DNA from: Devosia aurantiaca
Lineage (GTDB): Bacteria; Pseudomonadota; Alphaproteobacteria; Rhizobiales; Devosiaceae
Assembly: GCF_011058215.1 (NCBI RefSeq)
Contig: NZ_JAALFG010000002.1
Coordinates: forward strand, 124,001-188,000
Length of the DNA: 64,000 bases
Reading direction: 5' to 3'
Shown: positions 1 through 9,203 of the stretch, one piece after another
Position numbering within the stretch: the stretch's first letter is position 1
Layout: the number at the start of each line of letters is the position of its first letter
Made by a program: the position numbers and the translations under genes
Notes under the pieces: generated by a model
Database searches by the model: none
Seen by the model: the letters and a program-made list of their open reading frames with translations, nothing else
Told to the model about the DNA's origin: nothing

Positions 1-1
1 C

Positions 2-1654
2 GCCGGCACTTATCCCAAGCTTCCGGAGAACATCACCCAGGGCGTGGTGGAAGGCATCCCAACCGCTATCGCGCCGGGCACGACCAACCTCGTGGGTTCC
101 GTCGTAAAGCTCCGCGGCTACGACGACCTTTTCCTCTTCGTCGCCCGTCCCGTCGATGCCGAAGTGCTTCAATACATGCGGCTAACCGACGAAAATATAA
201 CAGAATATCGCGAATACGCGTCAAACCGGCTCGTCTTCCAAATCACCTTCACCATTATGTATGTCGGTCTGGCCGTGGTGTTGCTTCTGGCGGCTCTCTG
301 GATCGGCATCGCGCTTGCGAACCGCTTCGTCGACCCCATCCGAAACCTCATGGTTGCCTCGCGCCGGGTCAGCGGCGGCGACCTCAATGTGCAGGTTCCG
401 GTGCAGGAGGGCAGGGGCGATCTGCGCGATCTCTCCAATGGCTTCAACCGCATGACGCTACAGCTGCGCAGCCAGCGCGAAGAACTGCTCAAGGCCAATG
501 AGGTCAACGAAAAGCGCCGCCAGTTCACCGAAGCCGTGGTGGAAGGCGTGTCCGCCGGCATCATCGGTCTCGATCCCTTCGGTGCCATCACCCTGGTCAA
601 TGCGCGCGCCTGCGAAATGCTGGGCCGCACCGAAATCGAGCTGATGGGCGAACGCATGGAAATCATCATGCCCGAGATCGCGCCAACCATGGAAAAGGCC
701 CGCTCCGCCCGCCGCGGCCAGGTGCGCGACCAGATCCAGCTCGGCAACGAAACCGACCGCCGTATCTACCAGGTGCAGCTCACCCGCGAAGGCTCGATCA
801 CCGAATCCAAAGGCTATGTGCTGACCTTCGATGACATCACCGATCTCGAATCGGCACAGCGCACCAGCGCCTGGGCTGACGTCGCCCGTCGCATCGCCCA
901 CGAGATCAAGAACCCGCTGACCCCTATCCAGCTTTCCGCCGAACGCCTCCGCCGCCGCTACGGCAGCAAGCTCGAGGACGATCGCGAAGTCTTCGACAAA
1001 TGCATCAACACCATCGTGCGTCAGGTCGGCGACATCGGCCGCATGGTCGACGAATTTTCCGCCTTTGCGCGCATGCCGGAATCAGCGCCGGAGATCGCCG
1101 ATCTCAGCGACACAATTCGCCAGGCCGTGTTCCTCGAAAGCGTGCGCCTGCCCGAAGTCCAGGTCGTCACCCAGCTACCGGAAGAAAACATTTACGCGTG
1201 GTTCGACAACCGCCTCATCGCGCAGTCGCTCACCAACCTGATCAAGAACGCCGTCGAGGCCTTCGAAGACGTCCAGATGTCACCCGATTGGCAACCGACC
1301 ATCACCGTCGAAGCCCATGACGAAGGCAACGCCGCCCGCGTCTCGATCTCCGACAACGGCAAGGGCTGGCCCAAGGAAAACCGTCAGCGCCTGCTTGAGC
1401 CCTATATGACCACACGCGACAAAGGCACGGGCCTTGGTCTCGCCATCGTCGCCCGCATCATCGAGCAACATGGCGGCATCGTCGAACTGATCGATGCCGA
1501 GCCCGACGAGACGGGCCGCGTCGGCGCCTGCGTCACCTTCACCCTGCCTTTGCAGTCTCCCGCGAAGACGGCGACCAATGACGAGGGCCCCGCGGCTCCC
1601 GAAAACCAACCCCACCAGGAGGAATCGCGGCTCGCTGCGATTGTGCGTTACTAA
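2..1654 (+). CDS. ntrY: Nitrogen regulation sensor histidine kinase NtrY (5' end outside window)
   Basis: The reading frame is open from base 2, so the N-terminus lies upstream. The visible part has, in order, the end of a periplasmic sensor region, a membrane segment near bases 240-310, a HAMP linker (about 310-470), a PAS domain (about 520-850), a HisKA box with IAHEIKNPL (His codon at 899) and a HATPase with N-box NLIKNAVEAF, DNGKG and GTGLGLAIV. NtrY autophosphorylates and passes phosphate to NtrX in the control of nitrogen and microaerobic responses. Its stop codon overlaps the ntrX start by one base (taATG), so the two are translationally coupled. Domain order and partner make the call firm. 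Confidence 0.95.
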   Translation, partial: AGTYPKLPENITQGVVEGIPTAIAPGTTNLVGSVVKLRGYDDLFLFVARPVDAEVLQYMRLTDENITEYREYASNRLVFQITFTIMYVGLAVVLLLAALWIGIALANRFVDPIRNLMVASRRVSGGDLNVQVPVQEGRGDLRDLSNGFNRMTLQLRSQREELLKANEVNEKRRQFTEAVVEGVSAGIIGLDPFGAITLVNARACEMLGRTEIELMGERMEIIMPEIAPTMEKARSARRGQVRDQIQLGNETDRRIYQVQLTREGSITESKGYVLTFDDITDLESAQRTSAWADVARRIAHEIKNPLTPIQLSAERLRRRYGSKLEDDREVFDKCINTIVRQVGDIGRMVDEFSAFARMPESAPEIADLSDTIRQAVFLESVRLPEVQVVTQLPEENIYAWFDNRLIAQSLTNLIKNAVEAFEDVQMSPDWQPTITVEAHDEGNAARVSISDNGKGWPKENRQRLLEPYMTTRDKGTGLGLAIVARIIEQHGGIVELIDAEPDETGRVGACVTFTLPLQSPAKTATNDEGPAAPENQPHQEESRLAAIVRY

Positions 1655-3038
1655 TGGCACTGGACATTCTGATTATCGACGACGAGGACGATATCCGCGA
1701 CCTGATCGCGGGCATTCTCGAGGACGAAGGCTTCGAAACCCGCCGGGCGCATGACGCCGATAGCGGCCTTAACGAAATCGCGCGCCGCCGTCCGACCCTG
1801 GTGTTCCTCGACATCTGGATGCAAGGCTCCCGCCTCGACGGTCTGCAACTGCTCGACGTCTTCCAGAGCCAGCACCCGGACATGCCGGTGGTGATGATTT
1901 CCGGTCACGGCAATGTCGAGACCGCCGTCTCGGCCATCCGCCGCGGCGCCTACGACTATATTGAAAAGCCGTTCAAGATCGACCGCCTGCTCCACATCAC
2001 GCAGCGCGCCATGGAAGCTACGCGCCTTCGCACCGAAGTCGCCGAGCTCAAGGAAAGGGCCGCCAGCAAAAGCTCGGAAATGGTTGGCAATTCGCCGGCG
2101 CTGCAGCAAGTTCGCGGCGTCATCGACAAGTCGGCGCCCACCAATTCACGCATCTTCATCTCCGGCCCGTCTGGCGCAGGGAAGGGGCTTGTCGCCCGCC
2201 TCATCCACCAGCGCAGCCCGCGTACCAACGCGCCCTTCGTCGAGATCAACGCCTCGCTCTATGCACCGGACGAAGTCTCCGTTGTCCTCTTCGGCCGCGA
2301 AGCCCGCGAGAAAAACGGCCTGCTCAAGGTCGAGGTCGGCGCCCTCGAACGCGCCCATGGCGGCACGCTCTACCTCTCGGAAGTCACCACCCTGCCGCAG
2401 CAGGTGCAGACCACGTTGTTGCGCACCCTGGTCGAGAACCGTTTTAATCGCGTCGGCGGCACCCAAGCCGTGCCGATCGATGTCCGCATCATCGCTTCGA
2501 GCTCGCAGAACGTTGCCTCGCAGATCGAAGCCGGCGAATTCCGCTCCGACCTCTTCCACCGGCTCTCCATCGTGCCGCTGCCCCTGACGCCCCTGCGCGA
2601 GCGCCGCGAGGACGTGCCGCCGCTGGTGCAGGTCTTCATCGAGCAGGTCTGCCGCATGCACAATCTGCAGCGCGTCACCATCGGCGACGACGCCATGGCC
2701 GTGCTGCAGGCGCAGGAATGGCCGGGCAATGCTCGCCAACTCCGCAACTCCATCGAGCGCCTCCTGATCCTGATGAAGGATCAGCAGCCGAAAAAAACGG
2801 CGTCATCACTGCGCCGATGCTCCCCTCGGACATCGGCGAAGTGCTGCCAACGGTGGGCGACACCGACGCCTCCGCTCACCTCATGAGTCTGCCGCTTCGT
2901 GACGCGCGCGAAGTTTTCGAGCGGCAATACCTCTTGGCGCAGATCGAGCGCTTCGGTGGCAATATCTCCAAGACCGCAGAATTTGTAGGCATGGAGCGCA
3001 GCGCATTGCACCGCAAGATCAAGTCCTTGGGCCTCTGA
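1654..3038 (+). CDS. ntrX: Nitrogen assimilation response regulator NtrX, one-base frameshift near 2791
   Basis: Receiver domain (phospho-Asp in FLDIW), sigma-54 AAA+ domain (Walker A GPSGAGKG) and a C-terminal Fis-type HTH ending in ERSALHRKIKSLGL. The frame changes at the A7 run near 2791: upstream is read in one frame to NSIERLLILMKDQQP, downstream in the -1 frame from NGVITAPMLPSDIGE. Adding one A restores 461 continuous residues, a normal NtrX length. The GAFTGA loop that contacts sigma-54 is absent, as is usual for alphaproteobacterial NtrX, so it probably regulates without classical sigma-54 activation. The break is most likely a sequencing deletion; slippage on A7 is a less likely alternative. 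Confidence 0.9.
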
Positions 3039-3223
3039 AAACCGGGATGAAAATAGCTTGGAGCCATGCGCCTGGCGCGGGTAGGCAGCCCGGGGCAGGT
3101 GTGCCATACTCCATTACATATGATAATTCCGGACGTTAGGGACTGGGCGGCAGTTCTCTCCGCCCGGGCGCAAGCGATTGCGACGAAAACAGCGACAATC
3201 AATGCCGCGAAAACGAGGCCAAA

Positions 3224-3475
3224 ATGCCCGCTGAAAAACAGCAAAATCTGCAGGATTCCTTTCTCAATCACGTCCGCAAGCAGAAGGTGCCGGTGACCAT
3301 TTTTCTGGTCAACGGCGTCAAGCTTCAGGGCGTGATCACCTGGTTCGATAATTTCTGTCTGCTGCTGCGTCGCGATGCTCAGTCGCAACTTGTCTACAAG
3401 CACGCCATTTCTACCATCATGCCTGGCGCGCCGATCCAGTTGTTCGACCCCGAGCAAAACCAAGACCACGACTGA
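3224..3475 (+). CDS. hfq: RNA chaperone Hfq
   Basis: 83 residues, typical alphaproteobacterial length. The Sm1 region ([20 protein letters not shown]) and the Sm2 motif YKHAIST are both present, followed by a short acidic tail. Hfq forms a hexameric ring that pairs small RNAs with mRNAs. It lies between ntrX and hflX, 9 bases before hflX, the usual hfq-hflX pair. A gagg sequence precedes the ATG. The 185-base gap after ntrX is the natural place for its promoter. Confidence 0.97.
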   Translation: MPAEKQQNLQDSFLNHVRKQKVPVTIFLVNGVKLQGVITWFDNFCLLLRRDAQSQLVYKHAISTIMPGAPIQLFDPEQNQDHD

Positions 3476-3483
3476 CGGATCAT

Positions 3484-4851
3484 ATGGACGATTTTGACGA
3501 GGAAGATGGCCACCACGCCGGTGGCCCCAAGCCCTATATCGACAGACAGGAACAGCCGACCCGGGTCGGCCTCATCTGCCCGGATGTTCGCGGCAATCTG
3601 TCCTCGCACAGCATCGAGGCGCGTCAGGCCGAGTTCGAAGGCTTGGCCGAAGCGATCCATCTCGACGTCATTTTCTCCGAAGTACTCCGCGTCCGCGAAG
3701 TCCGCCCAGCGACCTATCTCGGCGGCGGTCAGGTGCAGACCATTGCCGACCGGGTAAAATCCGACAAGCTCGACCTGTTGCTGGTCGACGCGCCGCTGAC
3801 TCCGATCCAACAGCGCAACCTCGAGCGCGAAACCGGCACGAAAGTGCTGGATCGCACCGCGCTGATCCTAGAAATTTTTGGTGAACGCGCCGCCACTCGC
3901 GAAGGCGTTCTGCAGGTCGAACTCGCGCATCTCAATTATCAAAAGGGCCGGCTCGTCCGCTCCTGGACCCACCTCGAACGACAACGCGGCAGCGGTGGCA
4001 CTGGCTTCATGGGCGGCCCTGGCGAAACGCAGATCGAAAGCGATCGGCGCCAGATCACCGACCGCATCGTCCTGCTCGAAGATCGCCTCGATAAGGTCAA
4101 AAAGACACGCGCCCAGCAGCGTGCACAGCGCACCCGAGCCGCCATCCCGGTTGTGGCGCTCGTCGGCTACACCAATGCCGGCAAGTCGAGCCTCTTCAAC
4201 CGGCTGACCGGGGCAGGGGTCTTCGCCGAGGATCTTCTCTTCGCAACGCTGGACACCACGGTCCGCAAGATCACGCTGCCGCATGGCCGCGAAGTCATGC
4301 TCAGCGACACGGTGGGCTTCGTGGCCGATCTACCGCACGATCTTGTCGCCGCCTTCCGCGCAACGCTCGAAGAAGTCACCGACGCCGACATCATCCTCCA
4401 CGTTCGCGATATCGCCAATCCCGACAACCTGGCCCAGGGCCACGATGTCCTCAAGGTTCTTGAAGAACTCGGCGTCTCGGGCGAAACGACGCCGATCGTC
4501 GAAGTCTGGAACAAGATCGACCTCCTTGGCGATCAGGGTCAGGCTCTGGCGAGCGCTTCGCCCGTCGGCCGCGTTGCCGCCGCCATGCCGGTATCAGCGG
4601 TCACCGGGCAAGGCGTCGAAGACCTGCTGCTGCTGATCGAGAAAACGCTGGGCGAACAAAGCCGTACCTATCAGGTGCACGTGCCGCACAGCGCCGGATC
4701 GGACATCGGCTGGCTTCATAGCCACGCGGAAGTCATCTCGCGCGATGAGCCGACCGAACAAGGCTCCGGCTTCGTCGTTCGCGTCGATCCGCGGCACAAG
4801 ACGGAATTTCTCGAGCGCTTCAACGGCCGCATCGAGGGCGTCGAAAGCTAG
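3484..4851 (+). CDS. hflX: GTPase HflX
   Basis: 455 residues. It has the HflX N-terminal domain, a glycine-rich linker (GGTGFMGGPGETQIE), then a G domain with the P-loop GYTNAGKS near residues 225-232, switch DTVGF and the NKID base-recognition motif. HflX binds the 50S subunit and splits stalled or heat-damaged ribosomes. It is probably co-transcribed with hfq. Its TAG stop overlaps the stop of the convergent mazG by three bases. Confidence 0.96.
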   Translation: MDDFDEEDGHHAGGPKPYIDRQEQPTRVGLICPDVRGNLSSHSIEARQAEFEGLAEAIHLDVIFSEVLRVREVRPATYLGGGQVQTIADRVKSDKLDLLLVDAPLTPIQQRNLERETGTKVLDRTALILEIFGERAATREGVLQVELAHLNYQKGRLVRSWTHLERQRGSGGTGFMGGPGETQIESDRRQITDRIVLLEDRLDKVKKTRAQQRAQRTRAAIPVVALVGYTNAGKSSLFNRLTGAGVFAEDLLFATLDTTVRKITLPHGREVMLSDTVGFVADLPHDLVAAFRATLEEVTDADIILHVRDIANPDNLAQGHDVLKVLEELGVSGETTPIVEVWNKIDLLGDQGQALASASPVGRVAAAMPVSAVTGQGVEDLLLLIEKTLGEQSRTYQVHVPHSAGSDIGWLHSHAEVISRDEPTEQGSGFVVRVDPRHKTEFLERFNGRIEGVES

Positions 4852-5657
4852 GCCTTGTCGCGGGCCCGGATTTCGTTCCAGTAACCGTCGAGACGCTCGA
4901 GACCGGCGTCGGCCGGATCGATATTGTCCTCGCGGCAGCGCGCCTCGACATAATGAAAGCGGCGCGTGAACTTGCTGTTGGCGTTGCGCAGCGCCGCTTC
5001 CGGGTCGACGCCGGCCTTGCGGGCGAGGTTTGCCACGGCAAAGAGAAGATCGCCAATCTCTTCCTCGAGCGCCGCATGGTCGCCAGCGTTTTCCACCTCG
5101 CCAACTTCCGCCAGCTCTTCTTCGATCTTGGCGCGCACCGCTGGCAAGTCCGGCCAATCGAAGCCGACCTTGGCCGCCCGCTTGGTCAATTTCTCGGCCC
5201 GGGCAAGGGCAGGGAGCACTTGCGGCACGTCGTCCAGCACAGACGGTTCGGCATCGCCCTTGCGCTCGGCCTTGGCAGCACGCTCCTTGACCTTGATCGC
5301 TTCCCACCGGTCCTGCGCGTCGCTGGCACCATCGGCAACGACGTCGCCAAACACATGCGGATGCCGGCGGATCAGCTTCTCGGTAATCGCATAAACGACA
5401 TCACCGATATCGAAGTGCCCAGCTTCCTTTGCCATCTGCGCGTGAAAGATCGGTTGCAGCAGCAAGTCGCCGAGCTCTTCGCGCAGATCCGCAAAATCCT
5501 CGCGCTCTATCGCGTCGGCCACTTCATAGGCTTCCTCGATCGTGTAGTTCCGGATCGAACGGAAATCCTGCTCCAGATCCCACGCGCATCCACCGACAGG
5601 ATTGCGCAACGCCGCCATGATCTCGATCAGGCGGGAAATATCGCGAGACGGCTGCAT
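4848..5657 (-). CDS. mazG: Nucleoside triphosphate pyrophosphohydrolase MazG
   Basis: 269 residues from MQPSRDISRLIEIM, the start that fits the family; the open frame runs further upstream without homology. Two MazG-type helical domains are visible: EEAYEVADAI with EELGDLLLQ in the first half, and EEELAEVGEV with LEEEIGDLLF in the second. These acidic clusters bind magnesium. The enzyme hydrolyses non-canonical or excess NTPs to NMP and pyrophosphate. It converges on hflX, and the two stop codons overlap. Confidence 0.95.
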   Translation of the reverse strand: MQPSRDISRLIEIMAALRNPVGGCAWDLEQDFRSIRNYTIEEAYEVADAIEREDFADLREELGDLLLQPIFHAQMAKEAGHFDIGDVVYAITEKLIRRHPHVFGDVVADGASDAQDRWEAIKVKERAAKAERKGDAEPSVLDDVPQVLPALARAEKLTKRAAKVGFDWPDLPAVRAKIEEELAEVGEVENAGDHAALEEEIGDLLFAVANLARKAGVDPEAALRNANSKFTRRFHYVEARCREDNIDPADAGLERLDGYWNEIRARDKA

Positions 5658-5945
5658 GGTCTGACCTTGGTTGGAAGGAATCGCTGGGCGCATCTTATCC
5701 AGCACGAACATATAGGGGCTACAATGCTCGTCATCACCGCACACCAATCGTTCGCATAATATATATTATGGAACTTTTGTGTTTTAGAACTTCCAGTCTT
5801 GTTGGTTTTTTTCGGGATTCATGACTGGCGACGAGAACTCACAAAATGGCTGGCTTCCATCGCGACGAGTTGACGGCAGCGTACCCTAACAGCGTATCAA
5901 GCGCATTTGCCACTAGGAGCAATGTCAATCCAGCCCAACGATCTT

Positions 5946-5970
5946 GGAACGCCAACGCGAAGGCCACGTT
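5946..5970 (+). promoter_or_regulatory. EcfG-type general stress promoter of the plus-strand Ku gene
   Basis: GGAAC at 5946-5950, a 16-base spacer, and CGTT at 5967-5970 match the known alphaproteobacterial EcfG/RpoE2 consensus GGAAC-N16/17-CGTT exactly. A start site about 7 bases downstream leaves a short leader carrying GGAGG just before the ATG at 5994. The remaining gap from mazG (5658-5945) is AT-richer and shows no convincing gene. Confidence 0.8.
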
Positions 5971-5993
5971 CACGAGTCACATGGAGGTTTGTC

Positions 5994-6863
5994 ATGGCAC
6001 ATCGCGCTGTTTGGTCAGGCGTTATCAAGATCGCGGAAATCACCTGTCCGGTCAAAATGTACACCGCGGCCACGACATCGGACCGTATCTCCCTGAACCT
6101 CGTAAACCGGGAAACAGGCAATCGGCTGAAGCGCATCTATGTGGACGAGAAGACCGATAAGCCCGTGGAGCGCGAGGACCAGGTCAAGGGCTACGAAACC
6201 AGTGCCGGCCATTACGTCGTATTGGAACCAGAAGAAATTGCTGCCGCCGTTCCGGACAGCGACAAGGTGCTTAAGGTCGACAACTTCATCACCTGCAGCG
6301 AGATCGAGACCACCTTTTTCGACAAGCCCTATTACCTGCTTCCTACGTCCGATGCTTCCGCAGAGGCATTTGTGCTGGTCCGGGAAGCCCTGCGGAAGGG
6401 CAAAGCAGCCGCCATCGCGCATACCGTCCTGTTCCGACGCCTGCGGCCGGTTCTCATCCGTGCACACAAGAAGGGTTTGATCGCCACAACCCTCAACTTC
6501 GACTACGAAGTGCGATCGTCCAAGCAGGTGTTTAAGGACATTCCCAAGCTCAAGATCGATCAGGAAATGCTTGAACTGGCTGAGCACATCCTCACCACAA
6601 AGGCTGGCAAGTTCGATCCTGAGAAGTTTGAAGACCGCTACGAGGAAGCGCTTGCGGAGCTCGTCAAAGCCAAGATCGAGGGCCGCAAGGTCGTGCCGCT
6701 CAAGCGTCCTGAGCCGACCAAGAAGAACGATCTGCTTGAGGCGCTGCGTATGTCGGCTGGCAATGATGATGCCAAGGCCACCAAGAAGCCCCGAACCCGC
6801 AAGGCTCCAGCGAAAAAGGACGCTGCTGAAGCCGAAAAGCCGGCACGGCGCAAAGCGAGTTAG
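5994..6863 (+). CDS. ku: Non-homologous end-joining protein Ku (first copy)
   Basis: 289 residues starting MAHRAVWSGVIKIAEI, with GGAGG 7 bases upstream. It shows the bacterial Ku core: the N-terminal beta-barrel start, the KGYETSAGHYVVLEPEE segment, the TYFFD-like strand, and DQEMLELAEHIL, with an NDLLEALR motif near the C-terminus followed by a Lys/Ala/Arg-rich tail. Ku binds double-strand ends and recruits LigD. It converges on a second Ku gene, with overlapping stop codons. Transcription is predicted to depend on EcfG. Confidence 0.96.
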   Translation: MAHRAVWSGVIKIAEITCPVKMYTAATTSDRISLNLVNRETGNRLKRIYVDEKTDKPVEREDQVKGYETSAGHYVVLEPEEIAAAVPDSDKVLKVDNFITCSEIETTFFDKPYYLLPTSDASAEAFVLVREALRKGKAAAIAHTVLFRRLRPVLIRAHKKGLIATTLNFDYEVRSSKQVFKDIPKLKIDQEMLELAEHILTTKAGKFDPEKFEDRYEEALAELVKAKIEGRKVVPLKRPEPTKKNDLLEALRMSAGNDDAKATKKPRTRKAPAKKDAAEAEKPARRKAS

Positions 6864-7690
6864 CTGCCGCGCTTCTTCTTTGGCGTCGCATCAGGATTGG
6901 ATTCCAGGCTCTTCTTGAGCGCAGCCATCAGATCGATGACATTGCTCGCAGCCGGTGCCTCATCCTCTTCGTCCTTGGCTGCCTTCTTGCGCTTCGGCTT
7001 TGGCTTGTCCTTGGCCTTGATGATTTCCTTGATGTTGTCCTGGACTGGGTCTCTGGCCATCTTATCTGACCAGTCGACGGTCCGATCCGCGATCAGCTTT
7101 TCGACCATCGACATCATCTTCTTGTCGACCGGCTGGTCGTCGATCTCTTCCCAATACTCGTCTTCATCACGGACCTCGTTGCCGTAACGGAGCGTCCAAA
7201 GAATGATGCCGTCTTCCCAGGGCTGCAGCAGCACTGGACGCTCCCTTCCGGAGATGGTGAGACGAGAGAGGCCGACTACGCCCTTGTTGGCCATTGCCTG
7301 GCGAATGATGATAAAAGCCTCTTCGCTGATCTCGGCGTCGGGGACCACGAAGTACGGGGTGTCGAAGTAAGTCCATTCGACGGTGTCGAGGGGTGCGAAC
7401 TCGCCGATGTCGATCGTTTTGACGCTTTCGAGATGCACCGATTCGAGCTCCTCATCCTCGAGGACGAGATATTCGTTTTCCGCTCGTTCATAGCCTTTGA
7501 CCTGATCGTCTTTGTCGACGGTATTGCCGGTCTCGGCATCAACATAGCGGGTGTAGATGCGATCGCCGGTCTTACGGTTCAGCGTGTGGAATTTGACCTT
7601 TTCGCCCTCGGTGGTCGCGGGCGTCAGGGTAATGGGGCATGTCACAAGGGAAAGCTTGAGGAACCCCTTCCAATACGGTCGAACTGCCAT
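6860..7690 (-). CDS. ku: Non-homologous end-joining protein Ku (second copy)
   Basis: 276 residues from MAVRPYWKGFLKLSLV, preceded by GGAGG; the longer open frame upstream has no homology. Ku core features are KGYERAENEYLVLEDEE, VEWTYFDTPYFVVPD, LSRLTISGRERPVLLQP and a C-terminal NVIDLMAALKKSLE motif, followed by a short basic tail. The C-terminal arm differs from that of the first copy, which fits two specialised paralogues or a heterodimer, as reported for multi-Ku rhizobia. The stop TAA overlaps the TAG of the convergent copy. Confidence 0.96.
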   Translation of the reverse strand: MAVRPYWKGFLKLSLVTCPITLTPATTEGEKVKFHTLNRKTGDRIYTRYVDAETGNTVDKDDQVKGYERAENEYLVLEDEELESVHLESVKTIDIGEFAPLDTVEWTYFDTPYFVVPDAEISEEAFIIIRQAMANKGVVGLSRLTISGRERPVLLQPWEDGIILWTLRYGNEVRDEDEYWEEIDDQPVDKKMMSMVEKLIADRTVDWSDKMARDPVQDNIKEIIKAKDKPKPKRKKAAKDEEDEAPAASNVIDLMAALKKSLESNPDATPKKKRGS

Positions 7691-7715
7691 CCGTGCCTCC
7701 CTTTGATCAACCGCA

Positions 7716-7740
7716 AACGCTGTAACCGCCTGGCTGTTCC
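7716..7740 (-). promoter_or_regulatory. EcfG-type general stress promoter of the minus-strand Ku gene
   Basis: Read on the minus strand, GGAAC (7740-7736), a 16-base spacer and CGTT (7719-7716) match the EcfG consensus exactly. The element lies 26 bases upstream of the Ku start at 7690, leaving a short leader with GGAGG at 7700-7696. It is the same architecture as the promoter of the other Ku gene. Confidence 0.8.
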
Positions 7741-7784
7741 CGGACATTCTCGGCGCCCTTTGCCTTCCGTCATGGCCGCTGCTA

Positions 7785-8189
7785 TCCGGCGGCAAGGGCG
7801 TGCATGTGGTCGTGCCGTTGGGTTCGGAAGCTAGTTGGAACGCGGTGAAATCCTTCTGCCAGAACTTTGCGGAACTGCTCGCCAAGACGGAACCGCAAAG
7901 GTTCGTCGCCAACATGAGCAAGGCCCGAAGGAAAGGCCGAATGTTCCTAGATTACCTCCGCAACGGCCAAGGCAGCACCGCTATCTGCCCTTGGTCAACG
8001 CGGGCTCGTGCGGGTGGCACCGTGGCAGTCCCAGTAACATGGTCAGAGCTTGACGGCCTTGACCACGCGAATGGCTTCGACATCTTTGCGGCTGCCGAAC
8101 GTGCAAGCGGGCCCAACGCATGGGAAGGATATTTCGAGGTTGATCAGGTCCTGTCTGAGCGCATACAGCACGTAATATGTCGCCATTAG
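7785..8189 (+). pseudogene. ligD: Remnant of LigD: C-terminal end of the polymerase domain only
   Basis: The frame resumes abruptly at SGGKGVHVVVPL, an internal LigD polymerase-domain motif, and continues with RFVANMSKARRKGRMFLDYLRN, STRARAGGTVAVPVTWSEL and NAWEGYFEV up to a natural stop. Upstream residues in this frame do not resemble LigD. The catalytic Asp region of the polymerase, the nuclease domain and the ligase domain are absent from the window. It overlaps no other plausible gene and adjoins the Ku2 promoter. It looks like what is left of a ku-ligD locus after deletion or rearrangement. A functional LigD elsewhere in the genome is possible. Confidence 0.8.
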
Positions 8190-8363
8190 CGGGTCGCCTC
8201 CGTGTCGAGCGCCCTGCCCTGCATGCTGGCAGACAACTAAGCGCCCCACTCCAACCGTTCAAGCCGCACGTTTAATCCCCTGACAAAGCAAGCCTTGGGT
8301 CGAAAACCTTTTCGCTGGTGAGCCCATCATTGGCCATGCGATATGAGAGTCCCGTCATCATGC

Positions 8364-9200
8364 TTATATATTGAGAATCGACCCGCTTTTGACATCGATC
8401 TGCATGCCGTCGAAGGCGGCGGTGACATTGTCGGGCGTTCCCTCGATCGTAGCGGCATAATCGAGATCGATGTGCATGTTTGTCACCACCGCCTGCCGCG
8501 GCGACATCTGTTCGATCAATGCCAGCGTCTCGGGCAAGCTTAGATGGCTCGGATGCGGAGTTGGTCGCAGTGCGTCGACGATCCAGAGATCAAGATCGCG
8601 CACCGCGTCTAGCGAACTGTTCGGCAAAGCTGAAAGATCGCAACTGTAGGCAAAGTTTCCCACCCGGAAGCCAAGGCACCGTATATCGCCATGGATCATG
8701 TCGAAGGTGCCGATCTCGATCTCGCCACCGGGCCCTGAGACCAGAATCGTGTCCCCGGCGACAATCTCATGCGCGTTGAGGATCGGCGGATACGAACTGC
8801 CCGGCGGCGTCGAAAAACAGTACCCAAATGCCTCCCGCAACCGCGCCCCGCATTCGGCCGTAAAATACACATCGACCCGGCGTCGGTTATGAAGCGCCAG
8901 GACCCGAAGGTCATCGATGCCATGCGTATGATCGGCATGCTCGTGGCTGTAAAAAACCGCGTCGACGCGATCGACAAGCGCATCCAACAATTGCTCGCGG
9001 AGGTCAGCGCCCGTGTCGATGACGATGCGAGTCGGATCGGCCACGCCATCTGTCCAGCCTTCGATCAGCAGCGAACAGCGACGCCGACGATTTCTGATCT
9101 CGTTGGGATCGCAAGCGCCCCAATCATTGCCGAGCCGCGGCACGCCACCGGATGATCCGCAGCCCAGGATGGTCGCGATGATCCGGTCCGGCGCTGCCAT
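8364..9200 (-). CDS. Metallo-beta-lactamase fold hydrolase (PhnP-like)
   Basis: 278 residues. It begins with the glycine-rich strand TILGCGSSGGVPRLG, followed by VIDTGADLREQLL and the metal motif HEHADHTHG. Further ligands are probably the His in DMIHGD, the Asp in YSCDLSALP and the C-terminal NMHIDLDY. This matches the PhnP/YcbJ-type phosphodiesterase branch rather than beta-lactamases proper. The gene lies 3 bases after tatD on the same strand, an arrangement (metG-tatD-MBL) common in the order. The substrate is unknown; a cyclic phosphodiester is the best guess. The 8190-8363 gap downstream shows nothing recognisable. Confidence 0.85.
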   Translation of the reverse strand: MAAPDRIIATILGCGSSGGVPRLGNDWGACDPNEIRNRRRRCSLLIEGWTDGVADPTRIVIDTGADLREQLLDALVDRVDAVFYSHEHADHTHGIDDLRVLALHNRRRVDVYFTAECGARLREAFGYCFSTPPGSSYPPILNAHEIVAGDTILVSGPGGEIEIGTFDMIHGDIRCLGFRVGNFAYSCDLSALPNSSLDAVRDLDLWIVDALRPTPHPSHLSLPETLALIEQMSPRQAVVTNMHIDLDYAATIEGTPDNVTAAFDGMQIDVKSGSILNI

Positions 9201-9203
9201 GGC

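Noticed and set aside
8043..8249. Minus-strand 68-codon frame opposite the LigD remnant
   Set aside because: It looks protein-like in places but matches no family, while the plus strand carries LigD motifs throughout.
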